Assembly (NCBI GenBank): GCA_963721645.1
Contig: CAVRJK010000002.1
Coordinates: 248,001 to 312,000 of the forward strand
Direction of reading: 5' to 3'
DNA: 64,000 bases
Origin: JALZKA01 sp963721645
GTDB lineage: Bacteria > Actinomycetota > Thermoleophilia > Solirubrobacterales > 70-9
Below, one piece after another: positions 1 to 9,447 of this stretch. Position 1 is the first letter of the stretch. Each line of letters starts with the position of its first letter. The notes beneath the pieces were generated by a model. It saw nothing but the letters and a program-made list of their open reading frames with translations, was not told where the DNA came from and made no database searches. The position numbers and the translations under genes are program-made.

Positions 1-1215
1 CTGCCGATCCACGAGGACGCGACCGCGACGATCCGTCCGCGGCTCTTCTTGGAGGGCAACTTTTTCGTCGACTTGAAGCCCGGGTCGCCTTCCTCGCCCG
101 AACTCGATGGCGACGGTGAGATTCCGATAACCCAGACCTCGACCTCGGTGCAGATCGACGAGGTTCTGGCTGCGCTGCAAAGCGACACGCGGGAAGGACT
201 CAAGGGCCTCCTCTCCGGCTACGGGACGGCGCTCACCTACGAGCCGAGCGCAGCCGACGACGCCGGCCAGGAGACAATTTCGAAGGGCAAGACCGGCGCT
301 GAGGCGCTCGCCGACTCGCTCCGGTTCGGCGGCGATGCTGGGCGTGGGACGGCGATCGTGAACCAAGCCCTGCTCGGAAAGGAGAGGCACGACCTTTCCG
401 GACTGATCAGCGCCCAGCGCGATGTCTTCAAGGAGCTCGGAACGGTCGAAGCAGAGCTCCAGAGCCTGATCACCGCCTTCAACACGACGGCCGGCGCCCT
501 GGCCCAGGAACAGGACAATGTTCGCGCGACGATCCGAGAGCTGGGCCCCACATTGGAGGCGGCGCGGCCATCGCTCGCGAACCTGAACGAGGCGTTGCCG
601 CCGCTGCGGGCCTATGTCCTCGCGCTCGAGCCGGGCGTGGCAGAGCTTCCCGACCTGATCGAGGCGGCAACGCCGTGGCTGGGTTCGACCGAAGACCTTC
701 TCGCCCAGGACGCGCTCGGCGGGCTGGCCGAGGAGCTTCGCCGCGGTGCGCCGGTGACCGCGGGCGCCACCAAGACCGCCCTGCCGCTGATGCAGGAGCT
801 CTCGGACCTCTCCCGCTGCGTGACGGACAATCTCGATCCGACCTTCGAGACCTCGATAACGGTCGATCCGAACGTCCCGCCGGCAAACCAGCAGCCCGCC
901 TACCTCGACTTCCTCGACTCGGTCGTCAATACCGCGGGCGCGGCCTCGAGCTTTGACGGCAACGGGTCGTACCTCCGCTCGCTCGTCGGGGGCGGCGACG
1001 TGCTCACCCAGATGACGAACCCCTCCCCGACAAACGGCAACAACCTGATCTTCGGCAACACGATCGAGCCCGTGATCGGGACCCAGCCCCCGCTTCCCGC
1101 CGGTCAAAACCCGCCTGCTTACAAGCCCAACGAGGAGTGCTACAAGTCCGATCCCGCCGCCCTGAACGGCCCCGCCGCCACGCAGGGTGCCCCTCTACCC
1201 ACGCCTACTCCATGA
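1..1215 (+). CDS. Mce/MlaD-family protein, 5' end cut by the window
   Basis: The reading frame is open from base 1, so the gene starts upstream. The first in-window codons (LPIHEDATATIRPR) continue a typical Mce domain, followed by the family-like stretch around FFVDLKPG. Mce proteins are membrane-anchored, extracytoplasmic substrate-binding subunits of ABC-type lipid importers, acting with YrbE permeases and an MceG ATPase, none of which is visible here. After the domain comes a long helical region (about residues 70-250 of the visible part) and a Pro/Asn-rich C-terminus. The stop TGA overlaps the next ATG (ATGA), so the genes are translationally coupled in an operon. Which Mce paralogue (A-F) it is cannot be told. 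Confidence 0.9.
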   Translation: MPIHEDATATIRPRLFLEGNFFVDLKPGSPSSPELDGDGEIPITQTSTSVQIDEVLAALQSDTREGLKGLLSGYGTALTYEPSAADDAGQETISKGKTGAEALADSLRFGGDAGRGTAIVNQALLGKERHDLSGLISAQRDVFKELGTVEAELQSLITAFNTTAGALAQEQDNVRATIRELGPTLEAARPSLANLNEALPPLRAYVLALEPGVAELPDLIEAATPWLGSTEDLLAQDALGGLAEELRRGAPVTAGATKTALPLMQELSDLSRCVTDNLDPTFETSITVDPNVPPANQQPAYLDFLDSVVNTAGAASSFDGNGSYLRSLVGGGDVLTQMTNPSPTNGNNLIFGNTIEPVIGTQPPLPAGQNPPAYKPNEECYKSDPAALNGPAATQGAPLPTPTP

Positions 1216-2543
1216 AGCGCGCGATCAGAGAGCACGCCAAGGAGTTCGCCGCGATCGTGGCGCTGGTCATCTTCGGGATGGCGACGACGCTCTACATCCT
1301 TTCCAACCAGCAGGCGCCCTACCCGGCATGGATCCCGATCCTGGGCGAGGAGACGTTCGAGCTCAAGGCCGATCTGGAGACTGCCCAGGCGATTACCCCG
1401 GGCCAGGGCCAGACTGTGAATGTGGCCGGAATCAAGGTCGGCGACATCACCGAGGTTGAGCTGGACGACGGGCATGCGGTGGTCACGATGCTGGTCGAGG
1501 AACGCTACGAGGGCCTCATCAAGGAGGACGCCACCGTCCTGGTCAGGCCGCGTACCGGCCTCCAGGACATGACCTTGGAGGTCGATCCGGGCGCCGCTGA
1601 CACTGCGATGGAAGACGGCGACACGATCCCGCTCGATTCAACGGTGCGAAACGTCCCTCCGGACGAGTTCCTTGCGGCTCTCGACGGCGACACGCGCGAC
1701 TACCTGAAGCTTTTGGTCCAGGGCGGCTCAGAGGGACTGGCCGAGAACGGCGAGGAGGCCTCGGCCGTCTTCCGTCGCTTCTCGCCGCTCGCCAAGTACC
1801 TCGCAAAGCTGAACGGCGCGCTTTCTGAGCGCGACGACGCGATCCGCCGCTCGATCACCTCCTTCAAGGAGGTATCCGAGGCTCTTGGCGGATCCGACAC
1901 GCGCCTCGCTGAGTTCGTTTCTTCCTCAAACGACGTGCTCTCGGCGTTCGCCAGGCAGGAGGCGTCCCTCAGGGCGACGTTCCAGGAGTTGCCGGGCGCG
2001 CTCACGGCTACCCGTGAAGCGGTCGTCTCGGGCGACCTCTTCGCCCAGGAGCTCGGCCCGGCTGCCACGGCGCTTCTGCCCTCGGCACAGGCGCTCAAGC
2101 CGGCTCTCGAGGACACCTACCCATTCTTCCGCGACACCGAGGAGCCGATCCGCAAGCAGATCACCCCGTTTGCCGAGGACACGCAGCCAGTGTTCAAAGA
2201 GCTGCGCAAGACGACGACAAAGCTGAACGACACGACTCCGGTGCTGGTCGGCGGCCTGGCGGAGCTAAACAAGCTCTTCAACGCGCTCGGCTACAACCCG
2301 CCAGGCAATGAGGAAGGTCCCCTCTTCTGGGCCAACTGGCTCGGCCACAACGCAAACCAGACGTTCACGTTCCAGGACGCCTCGGGCCCCGTCTTGCGTG
2401 CCATCGGCTTCAACTCGTGTCAGACCGCCGGGCTTGCGCTTGGCACTGCAAACAACGGGTTCCCGTCACTCCTCACTCTGATCGAAGCCACGCGCATCCC
2501 TACCGCTGCTGAAACCTGCGCAATCGACCCGGCCTTCCCCTAG
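1212..2543 (+). CDS. Mce/MlaD-family protein
   Basis: 443 residues. I chose the ATG at 1212, which overlaps the previous stop, over an in-frame upstream start at 1137: it places an uncleaved N-terminal membrane helix (about residues 12-33, AAIVALVIFGMATTLYIL) right after a basic leader, as usual for Mce proteins. The MlaD-like beta domain follows (about 50-135: TVNVAGIKVGDITEVEL and later RPRTGLQDMTLEVDPG), then an extended helical domain to about 360. The likely role is a lipid-shuttling subunit of the same Mce complex as its neighbours. It sits 3 bases before the next Mce gene. Confidence 0.93.
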   Translation: MKRAIREHAKEFAAIVALVIFGMATTLYILSNQQAPYPAWIPILGEETFELKADLETAQAITPGQGQTVNVAGIKVGDITEVELDDGHAVVTMLVEERYEGLIKEDATVLVRPRTGLQDMTLEVDPGAADTAMEDGDTIPLDSTVRNVPPDEFLAALDGDTRDYLKLLVQGGSEGLAENGEEASAVFRRFSPLAKYLAKLNGALSERDDAIRRSITSFKEVSEALGGSDTRLAEFVSSSNDVLSAFARQEASLRATFQELPGALTATREAVVSGDLFAQELGPAATALLPSAQALKPALEDTYPFFRDTEEPIRKQITPFAEDTQPVFKELRKTTTKLNDTTPVLVGGLAELNKLFNALGYNPPGNEEGPLFWANWLGHNANQTFTFQDASGPVLRAIGFNSCQTAGLALGTANNGFPSLLTLIEATRIPTAAETCAIDPAFP

Positions 2544-2546
2544 TCC

Positions 2547-4043
2547 ATGGAAACCAGACCCCCTACAGCCATCCGCATCCTGATCGCCGTCAGCTTCGCG
2601 ATCTCGTGCTTCGCCCTTGCCCTGTTCCTCTGGGTCGCTTTCGGAGGGCCCGTCCCGCTCGCTTCCGAGGGTTATCGCCTCCAGGTCCCGTTCGACGAAG
2701 CGACCCAGCTCGCAACGGAGTCAGATGTGCGCATCTCAGGCGTTTCGGTCGGCAAGGTGAAGTCGATCGATCTGAACGACGACGGGCAAGCCGAAGCCAC
2801 GGTGGAGCTCGATTCGGCCTACGCTCCGATCCCGACGGACACCCGGGCAATGCTTCGCCAAAAGACCCTCTTGGGCGAGACCTACGTCGAACTCTCGCCG
2901 GGTTCAGAGGACGTGGAGCCGCTCGAGGAAGGTGGCACGCTTCCGCCGGCTCAGGTGGCCGAGTCCGTCCAGATCGACGAGGTGTTCCGTGCCTTCGACG
3001 AGCCGACCCGCCAAGCCTTCCAGGCCTGGATGCAGACGCAGGCCGCGGCCCTGGACGGTCGTGGAGAGGATCTCTCGACGGCGATCGGCAGCCTCGAACC
3101 GTTTGCGAGCCAGGCAACCGACGCGTTGCGGATCCTCGACTCCGACGAGCAGGCGGTCCAGGGGCTGATCTCGAACGGCGGCGAGGTCTTCGATGCGCTC
3201 TCTGAGCGCCAAGGCCAGCTATCAGGCCTGATCGAGGCCTCCAACACCGTCTTTCAGACGACCGCCAATCGCAACGCCGAGCTGGAGCAGATCTTCCAGA
3301 TCTTCCCGACCTTCCTGCGAGAGTCACGGTCCACCCTCACGCGCCTCGAGGAATTCGCCGTCGACACGGACCCGCTGGTGACCCAGCTGCGGCCGGCGGC
3401 GCGTGAGTTGAGCCCGACGCTTACTGCGCTGGGCGACCTCGCGCCCGACCTGGAGTCATTCCTTCGCGGATTCGACAGGACGATCGCCGCAAGCCGCGAC
3501 GGCCTGCCGGCGCTTCAGGACCTGATCGACCAGGACCTCCGCCCCCTCCTCGCCCGGATTGATCCGTACTTCGCCGAGGTCAACTCGCTCCTCGCGACGA
3601 TTGAGCTGTACAAGCCGGAGCTCGCTGCCCTCCTCGCAAACGCGGCGGCCGCCACAAATGCGTCCAACCCCGATCTCGGGAACCCGCGCCTCATTCGCAC
3701 GTCTGCCGTATTCGGACCGCAGTCGCTCGCGTCCCTCGACAACCGGCTGCAGATCGATCGTTCGAATCCCTACCTCAAGCCACTCGGCTACCTCGACCTG
3801 CCGGGAGGCCTTGATTCGTTCGAGACACGGCACTGTGCTACCGGCGATAAAGCCCTTCTGGACGACGCCGACGCAGGCTCATTCCCCGGTGATCTCTACG
3901 ACAGACTGAAGCTCTACGCGTTCTCGGGCGAGAACGATTCCGACAACATCCCGGCGCCCCCCTGCACCCAGCAGCCGGACTTCGAATCGATCGGTGAGAA
4001 CACCGAAGAGACCCAGTACCTTCGTGTTCGGGAGAAAGAGTAG
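2547..4043 (+). CDS. Mce/MlaD-family protein, last Mce gene of the operon
   Basis: 498 residues. An N-terminal membrane helix (about 9-31, ILIAVSFAISCFALALFLWVAF) anchors the protein. The Mce domain spans about 38-125, including DVRISGVSVGKVKSIDL and RQKTLLGETYVELSPG. A long alpha-helical stretch follows, with a C-terminal tail containing two cysteines. Three consecutive Mce genes match the multi-subunit mceA-F arrangement of actinobacteria, in which six paralogues assemble into one lipid channel. No further Mce gene follows, so this is probably the operon end. Confidence 0.93.
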   Translation: METRPPTAIRILIAVSFAISCFALALFLWVAFGGPVPLASEGYRLQVPFDEATQLATESDVRISGVSVGKVKSIDLNDDGQAEATVELDSAYAPIPTDTRAMLRQKTLLGETYVELSPGSEDVEPLEEGGTLPPAQVAESVQIDEVFRAFDEPTRQAFQAWMQTQAAALDGRGEDLSTAIGSLEPFASQATDALRILDSDEQAVQGLISNGGEVFDALSERQGQLSGLIEASNTVFQTTANRNAELEQIFQIFPTFLRESRSTLTRLEEFAVDTDPLVTQLRPAARELSPTLTALGDLAPDLESFLRGFDRTIAASRDGLPALQDLIDQDLRPLLARIDPYFAEVNSLLATIELYKPELAALLANAAAATNASNPDLGNPRLIRTSAVFGPQSLASLDNRLQIDRSNPYLKPLGYLDLPGGLDSFETRHCATGDKALLDDADAGSFPGDLYDRLKLYAFSGENDSDNIPAPPCTQQPDFESIGENTEETQYLRVREKE

Positions 4044-4080
4044 GAATGCAGTCGGCGCATGACCAAGGGACAAAGACTTC

Positions 4081-4118
4081 CCCTGACGAAACTTCGAAAC
4101 TTTCGGAGTTTTTCAGGG
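4081..4118 (+). terminator. possible weak terminator after the Mce operon
   Basis: An imperfect hairpin follows the last Mce stop. An outer stem CCCTGA/TCAGGG (4081-4086 with 4113-4118) encloses AAACT/AGTTT pairing and a short T run at 4109-4113. The T run lies inside rather than after the stem, so this may be an attenuator or chance structure. Confidence 0.3.
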
Positions 4119-4228
4119 TTAGAAACGATGTGGCAAGAGAAATCCTCGCTTTGAGGTTCGACTCCACATTTTGGATGGATCCAATCAACCAAGCGGGTTC
4201 GGTAATCCGCGAACCTCAAGGAGGAAAG

Positions 4229-5204
4229 ATGCGCAAATCGCGCAACGCACTCATCGGAGTGCTGGCAATCGGGACGGCGCTTGTCGCCGCACCGGGTGCA
4301 ATGGCTCAGGGTGACGTAGACAACACCTCAGCGGTACAGGGCGGCATCTCGCCGAACTTCCAGAACTCGTCGAAGGCCGGCGAGGCAACGCTGTTCGCAC
4401 AGGTGTCGACTGCGGATACCGACGGAACGGGCGTTGCCGGTTTCGGCAACGGTCCCTTCTCGCTCGTCTCGAAGGCACCTGAGCGAGTCCAGGTCCACTT
4501 CGACGACGACCTGGTCTTCAACCCCAAGCCGAACAAGTTCGCCACGTGCGGCGGTCAGGGCGGCAACGAACTGGATACGTCCACGACGTCTCAGGCGATC
4601 GCTGAATGCAAGGACGCGATCGTCGGTTCCGGTATCGCCGAGGCGATCGTGCCGACCGGTGTGTCGTGCACCCGCGACGGCCCGTCTCGAGCTGACGGTG
4701 ACCACGTTCAACGGACCGGTCACCGTACCCGGCGCAGCGTGCACGCCTCCCGGTGACGGCGTCGGCGGCCCTGAGGGCTGTGAGTATGAAGGCGGTAACC
4801 CGCAGGTCATTCTCCACGCCTACGAGCCGAACGTTCCGTTCATCACCACCGTTGGTGGAGAGGTTCGCGACTCGGACGAAACGGTTGCCGGCGGAGAGCC
4901 GTACGGCAAGATGCTGGTCGTCAACGACGCACCTGACACCGCCGGCGACGCCGGCGCGTTGGTCCTGTTCGGATCGACCGTTGGTGCTGACGTGACCGAG
5001 GTCAAGGTCAAGAAGAACAACACCAAGAAGGAAAAGACCAAGGTCAAGGAGTACGACTACGTCAAGGCGACGTGCCAGGACGACGGTGCCAGTGGAGGTC
5101 TCGAGTACGACTTCCGCGGCGAGTGGGTCTACGACGACGGTACGACCGACACCGACACGTTCAAGCAGAAGTGCGGTAACGAGACAAGCACGCCGGCTCG
5201 CTAA
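4229..5204 (+). pseudogene. secreted protein of unknown function, frame broken near 4680
   Basis: ATG at 4229 follows a good ribosome-binding site (AAGGAGG, 4218-4224). The N-terminus is a signal peptide (MRKSRNALIGVLAIGTALVA, cleavage probably after AMA). The first frame runs to about VSCTRDG and then turns into Arg-rich nonsense, stopping at 4756. The sensible continuation (RLELTVTTFNGPV to the TAA at 5204, with a Lys-rich stretch near residue 250) is in the +1 frame. Dropping one C from the CCC run at about 4679-4683 joins the two into a 324-residue product, so a sequencing error is as likely as a real frameshift. I do not recognise the family. It has paired cysteines and a strong terminator downstream, so it is probably a monocistronic exported protein. 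Confidence 0.75.
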
Positions 5205-5249
5205 GCGGCAGTTCGTCTCAAGTCGGCTCGCAAGAGCCGGTGAAGTTCG

Positions 5250-5281
5250 GAAAAGGGCGGCCTTCGGGCCGCCCTTTTCTT
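5250..5281 (+). terminator. rho-independent terminator
   Basis: A 13-bp perfect stem (GAAAAGGGCGGCC, 5250-5262) pairs with its complement at 5267-5279 around a TTCG tetraloop, followed by T-rich bases. It separates the secreted-protein gene from metG and is the clearest terminator in the window. Confidence 0.9.
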
Positions 5282-5302
5282 TGCCCATATCCTCGGTGAG
5301 CA

Positions 5303-6811
5303 GTGGCCTTCTACATCACCACCCCGATCTTCTACGTGAATGCGGAGCCGCACCTTGGCCACGCGTACTCGACGATTGCGGCGGATGTGTTCGCGCGGCA
5401 CATGCGCCAGCGCGGGGAGGACGTGTTCTTTTTGACGGGCACGGACGAGCACGGCGAACCGGTGGAGCTGGCGGCCAAGCGCGAGGGCATCTCGCCCAAG
5501 GAGCTGGCCGACCGCAACGCGCCGCGCTTTGAGGCGATGGCCGAATCGGTCAACGCGTCGAACGACTTCTTCATCCGCACGTCCGACAAGAGGCACACCG
5601 ATCGCGTCGCCGAGGTGATTCAGCGCGTCTACGACTCGGGTCACGTCTACGAGGGGACGTATGAAGGCTGGTACTGCCCGCGCTGTGCCGACTTCAAGAC
5701 CGAGCGCGAGCTGGGTCCCGGCAACACCTGTCCCATCCACGAGATCCCGCTCGAGCTCGAGACGGAACAGAACTGGTTCTTTCGCCTGTCGGCGTTCCAG
5801 GACCGGCTGGTCGAGCTTTATGAGCGGGAGCCGCTCTTCGTCGTGCCTGACTTTCGCCGCAACGAGGCTCTCAGCTTCATCAAGGGTGGCCTCCAGGACG
5901 TCTCGCTGTCGCGGGCAGAGCTCGAGTGGGGGATGCCTCTGCCCTGGGATCCGAGCCAGCGCATGTACGTGTGGTTCGACGCGCTCCTCAATTACTACAC
6001 GGCGCTCGGGTTTGCTCGCGAAGGCGAGGATCTGACCGACCGCTACTGGCCCGCGGCGTTCCACCTCCTTGCCAAGGACATCCTGAAGTTCCACGCGGTG
6101 ATCTGGCCCGCGCTCCTGATGGCAGCGGAGATCGAGCCGCCCACTGGAATGGTGATCCACGGCTATCTCCTGATGGGCGAGAAGAAGATGTCGAAGTCGC
6201 TCGGGAATGTGCTCGACCCGTTTGACGCGATCGAGCGGTACGGCTCGGACGCACTTCGCTTCTACTGCATGCGAGAGGTGTCGTTCGGCCAGGACGGGTC
6301 GGTATCCGCTGCTGGCTTCGAGTCGCGTTACGAGACCGAGCTCGCCAACGACTTCGGGAACCTCGCGAGCCGCTCGCTCGCGATGATCGAGCGCTACCGC
6401 GAGGGGGTGGTTCCCGACTCAGAGGTGGACGGCGAGCTGGCGGATGGCGCCGACGGACTCAGCGGGCTTGGCGCCGAGGTGTCAGAGCTGATCGACCGCT
6501 CGGAGCCCAGCCAGGCGCTTGAAGCGATCTGGGTTCGCGTGCGGCGGGCCAATCGCTACGTCGAGGAGTCGCGCCCCTGGGACCTTGCCAAGGACGAGAC
6601 GTCGTCGGGGCGACTCGATCAGGTGCTCTACAACCTGGCCGAGGCCCTGCGGGTGCTCGCGCTCGCACTTCTTCCATGGATCCCGATCTCGGCCGAAAAG
6701 CTCCTGGACGCCCTGTCGGAGGAAGAGCGCGGACTTGCCGAGTTCGGATCGCGGGGCGGCGGCATGAAAGCCGAGAGGATCGAAGCGCTGTTCCCCAAGC
6801 TCGACCGGTGA
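5303..6811 (+). CDS. metG: methionyl-tRNA synthetase
   Basis: 502 residues from a GTG start at 5303. It charges tRNA-Met (and initiator tRNA) with methionine in the cytoplasm. The class I signatures are present: HLGH (HIGH motif) at about residues 15-18 in YVNAEPHLGHAYST, and KKMSKS at about 293-298. A knuckle-like stretch WYCPRCADF...NTCPIHE (about residues 117-145) is in the usual place for the connective-peptide metal knuckle. There is no C-terminal tRNA-binding EMAP-like domain, as in many short bacterial MetG. The anticodon-binding helical domain occupies the last 150 residues. It is followed by an intergenic repeat cluster before tatD. Confidence 0.97.
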   Translation: MAFYITTPIFYVNAEPHLGHAYSTIAADVFARHMRQRGEDVFFLTGTDEHGEPVELAAKREGISPKELADRNAPRFEAMAESVNASNDFFIRTSDKRHTDRVAEVIQRVYDSGHVYEGTYEGWYCPRCADFKTERELGPGNTCPIHEIPLELETEQNWFFRLSAFQDRLVELYEREPLFVVPDFRRNEALSFIKGGLQDVSLSRAELEWGMPLPWDPSQRMYVWFDALLNYYTALGFAREGEDLTDRYWPAAFHLLAKDILKFHAVIWPALLMAAEIEPPTGMVIHGYLLMGEKKMSKSLGNVLDPFDAIERYGSDALRFYCMREVSFGQDGSVSAAGFESRYETELANDFGNLASRSLAMIERYREGVVPDSEVDGELADGADGLSGLGAEVSELIDRSEPSQALEAIWVRVRRANRYVEESRPWDLAKDETSSGRLDQVLYNLAEALRVLALALLPWIPISAEKLLDALSEEERGLAEFGSRGGGMKAERIEALFPKLDR

Positions 6812-6861
6812 AGCCGGCGTCCACCGCACCGGGCCTACACAAACGCTCTGACTCGACATAG

Positions 6862-6897
6862 GCGCTCCGGGCACCCCGGGCGCTCCGGGCACCCCGG
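6862..6897. repeat. two tandem 18-bp GC-rich repeats
   Basis: GCGCTCCGGGCACCCCGG occurs twice head to tail (6862-6879, 6880-6897) in the metG-tatD gap, just before the palindromic repeats. No function is apparent. Confidence 0.8.
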
Positions 6898-6917
6898 GCG
6901 GCATCGCCACAGCCCCG

Positions 6918-6991
6918 AGGGGTCAGACCCCTCACACTTCGCTCACACTCGCCCCGCGTCGCCATCGAGCCCCGAGGGGTCAGACCCCTCA
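6918..6991. repeat. two copies of the GGGGTCAGACCCC palindrome in a 57-bp direct repeat
   Basis: GAGGGGTCAGACCCCTC occurs at 6918-6934 and 6975-6991. Each copy is followed by a CACACTTC-(C/G)CTCACACTCGCC-like flank, so the whole unit repeats with a period of 57 bp. The gap 6812-7042 holds only this and the 18-bp repeats. The same extended unit recurs at 11176 and 26882, and on the other strand at 62439. Confidence 0.92.
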
Positions 6992-7042
6992 CACTTCCCT
7001 CACACTCGCCCCGCGTCGCCATCGTGAACCTAGACTGGCGCG

Positions 7043-7816
7043 ATGGTCGACACGCACGCTCACATCGCCTTGTGCGAGGGGGATCCCGCCGGCGTGGTCG
7101 AGCGCGCGAAGGGCTCCGGCGTGACTCGGATCCTCACGGTCGGCCTCGACGAGGCGTCGAATCGCGAAGCGATCGAGATCGCTCGCGCCAACGAGGGAGT
7201 GTTCGCAGCGGTGGGGCGGCATCCGAACTCCGCGGCGGGGTGGGACGACGAGGCTGAGGCCGACCTGCGCGAACTGGCAACCGACCCGGGCGTGAGGGCG
7301 ATCGGCGAGACGGGACTGGACTTCTATCGCGACCGCGCATCCCGGGACGATCAACTCGCAGCGTTCCGCGCCCAGATCGGGATCGCTCGCGAGGTGTCGA
7401 AGCCGCTGGTGATCCACATGCGCTCGGGGGAGGGCGAGGGTGCCGACGCGGTGACCGAGTCTCTAGCGCTTCTGGCCGACGAGGCGGCCGGCGTAGAGGT
7501 GGTGCTCCACTGCTTTTCGGCGCCGCCCGAGCGGGTCGCCGAGGCGGTGGCCCATCGGTGGTTCTGCTCATTCGCGGGGAACGTGACGTACCCGAAGTCC
7601 GAGGCGCTCCGAGAGGCGGCGAGGCTGGTGCCCGATGAGCTGATCCTGGTCGAGACCGACGCGCCGTTTCTGGCGCCTCAGTCTCGCCGGGGAAAGCCGA
7701 ACGAGCCGGCGCTGGTGGTCGAGACGGCTGCAGAGGTGGCCGCTGCGCGAGGGGTTGCGGTCGAGGCGTTCGACGCTCTTGTCACCGAGAACGCCGCCCG
7801 GGTCTTCGGATGGTGA
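7043..7816 (+). CDS. tatD: TatD-family metal-dependent deoxyribonuclease
   Basis: 257 residues. It is an amidohydrolase-fold hydrolase of the TatD/YcfH group, which acts on DNA ends or damaged DNA. Visible metal-site motifs are the N-terminal DTHAHI (residues 3-8), GETGLDF (about 92-98), VIHMR (about 120) and VLHCFS (about 155), with the late VETDAPFLAPQ motif near residue 205. It sits between metG and rsmA, the usual actinobacterial order, and its last codons overlap the rsmA start by 7 bases. Confidence 0.95.
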   Translation: MVDTHAHIALCEGDPAGVVERAKGSGVTRILTVGLDEASNREAIEIARANEGVFAAVGRHPNSAAGWDDEAEADLRELATDPGVRAIGETGLDFYRDRASRDDQLAAFRAQIGIAREVSKPLVIHMRSGEGEGADAVTESLALLADEAAGVEVVLHCFSAPPERVAEAVAHRWFCSFAGNVTYPKSEALREAARLVPDELILVETDAPFLAPQSRRGKPNEPALVVETAAEVAAARGVAVEAFDALVTENAARVFGW

Positions 7817-8595
7817 GCGGCCGCGGTGGCGGCCGGGCTCGGCTGGGCCAGAACTTCCTGGCGGATCCCAACCTGCTGGAGGCGATTGTCCGGCAGGCGG
7901 ACCTCGCGGACGATGATGTGGTTCTGGAGGTCGGCGGAGGCCAGGGGATTCTGACCGAGAGGCTCGCGGATGCTGCGCGGTTCGTGCACGTGGTGGAGAT
8001 CGACGAGCGACTTCGTGAAGGTCTGGAGGGGATTGCCGCGCGCCGCGAAAATGTCCGGCTCGTGATGGGGGACGCGATGAAGGTTCAGTTCTCGGACTTC
8101 GATCCCGCGCCCAGCGCGATGGTCTCGAATCTTCCGTACTCGGTCGCGACGCCGGTGATCATGCGGACGTTGGAGGAGCTTCCGGGGGTTGGGCGCTGGA
8201 CCGTGATGGTCCAGCGCGAGATTGCGGATCGCTTGCGCGCGAGGCCGCGAACGAAGGCGTACGGGGCTCCAAGCGTGCTGGCGCAGCTGTGCTGCCGGGT
8301 CGAGATGCTGCGCGCGGTCGACCGGGCCGTGTTTCGGCCCCCGCCCAGAGTGGACTCTGCGCTCTTGCGTCTTGACCGGGTCGCGGAGTGGCCGGGCGAT
8401 GGGGTGGCCCGGATCGTGCGCGCGGCGTTTGCGCACCGGCGGAAGGCGATGGCGCGCTCGGTCGCTACAGCAGGGGTGGAGTCGCGGCAGCGGGTGCTCG
8501 AAGCGCTTGCCGCCATGGGGAAGGAGCCGACGGCTCGCGCCGAGGAGTTTGAGCCGTCCGAGTTCTTGTTGTTGGCGAAGGAGCTGGGGGTCTGA
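7810..8595 (+). CDS. rsmA: 16S rRNA (adenine1518-N6/1519-N6)-dimethyltransferase
   Basis: 261 residues (also called ksgA). It dimethylates two adjacent adenines in the helix 45 loop of 16S rRNA during 30S maturation, using SAM. The order of motifs fits: LGQNFLADPNLL (residues 12-23), the SAM-binding VLEVGGGQGILTERL (about 38-52) and the catalytic NLPYSVATPV (about 106-115). The length is usual for the family. The ATG lies inside the end of tatD and its TGA overlaps the ATG of ispE, so three genes are coupled. Confidence 0.97.
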   Translation: MVSGRGGGRARLGQNFLADPNLLEAIVRQADLADDDVVLEVGGGQGILTERLADAARFVHVVEIDERLREGLEGIAARRENVRLVMGDAMKVQFSDFDPAPSAMVSNLPYSVATPVIMRTLEELPGVGRWTVMVQREIADRLRARPRTKAYGAPSVLAQLCCRVEMLRAVDRAVFRPPPRVDSALLRLDRVAEWPGDGVARIVRAAFAHRRKAMARSVATAGVESRQRVLEALAAMGKEPTARAEEFEPSEFLLLAKELGV

Positions 8596-9437
8596 TGGTT
8601 CTCCGCGCGCCGGCAAAGCTCAATCTGTGCCTTTACCTGGGGCCGGTACGAGGCGATGGACTCCACGAGTTGCGCTCGCTCTTTTGCCCTTTGGCGTTGA
8701 GCGACAGGATTACGGTCACCACGTCTGATTCGGATCGTGACGAGGTGATCTGCGAAGGGGTGAAGGGGCCGAACCTGGCGGAGGCTGCACTTGCGGGACT
8801 TCGCGAGCTGGGATGGCGTAGCCCGCCGCTTCGGATCGAAATCGACAAGCGGATTCCGGTCGCCGCGGGACTGGGCGGCGGGAGCGCCGATGCGGCGGCG
8901 GTTCTGCGGCTGGCCGACGACGAGGTTGGGGGCCTGGGGGAGCTGGCGCTCAGCCTGGGCGCCGACGTCCCGTCCCAGTTGGACCCGGGCTTTGCGCTCG
9001 TCGCCGGCGCCGGTGAGCGCGTCGAGCGGCTGAGCCCGCCGGCGTCGCTGGGGGTCGTGCTGATTCCGTTCGAGGATGGGCTGAGCGCGGGTGAGGTCTA
9101 TGTGGAGGCAGACAGGCTGGGGCTGGGGCGCACCGCCGATGAGCTCGAGGAAATTGCAAGGGGTTTGCGCGAGGTGGCGAGCGGTGGCGGTTCGCCGCTC
9201 GGCTATTCCGAATTGCTGGTGAACGATCTGGAGGACGCGGCAGTCTCGCTTCGGCCTCGGATTACCGGTGCGCTGGGAGCGTTGCGCGAGGCGGGTGCCG
9301 AGATTGCCCTCGTCACGGGCTCCGGCCCGACCGTGGTGGGTCTCTGTTCCGACATCGTTGCCGCGGATCGGTGTTATGGGCGGTTGGGGCCTGAGTGGGC
9401 CGACGCGATAGTCACTGCTTTTGCGACCGGGTCGTGA
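8595..9437 (+). CDS. ispE: 4-diphosphocytidyl-2-C-methyl-D-erythritol kinase
   Basis: 280 residues. A GHMP-family kinase phosphorylating CDP-methylerythritol in the MEP isoprenoid pathway. Seen here: the N-terminal APAKLNLCLYLG with the conserved Lys-Leu-Asn, the ATP-binding glycine-rich loop PVAAGLGGGSADAA (about residues 87-100) and a C-terminal VTGSGPTVVGL (about 237-247). Start ATG overlaps the rsmA stop (TGATG). The context rsmA-ispE is widely conserved in actinobacteria. Confidence 0.96.
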   Translation: MVLRAPAKLNLCLYLGPVRGDGLHELRSLFCPLALSDRITVTTSDSDRDEVICEGVKGPNLAEAALAGLRELGWRSPPLRIEIDKRIPVAAGLGGGSADAAAVLRLADDEVGGLGELALSLGADVPSQLDPGFALVAGAGERVERLSPPASLGVVLIPFEDGLSAGEVYVEADRLGLGRTADELEEIARGLREVASGGGSPLGYSELLVNDLEDAAVSLRPRITGALGALREAGAEIALVTGSGPTVVGLCSDIVAADRCYGRLGPEWADAIVTAFATGS

Positions 9438-9447
9438 AAGGGTCTGG

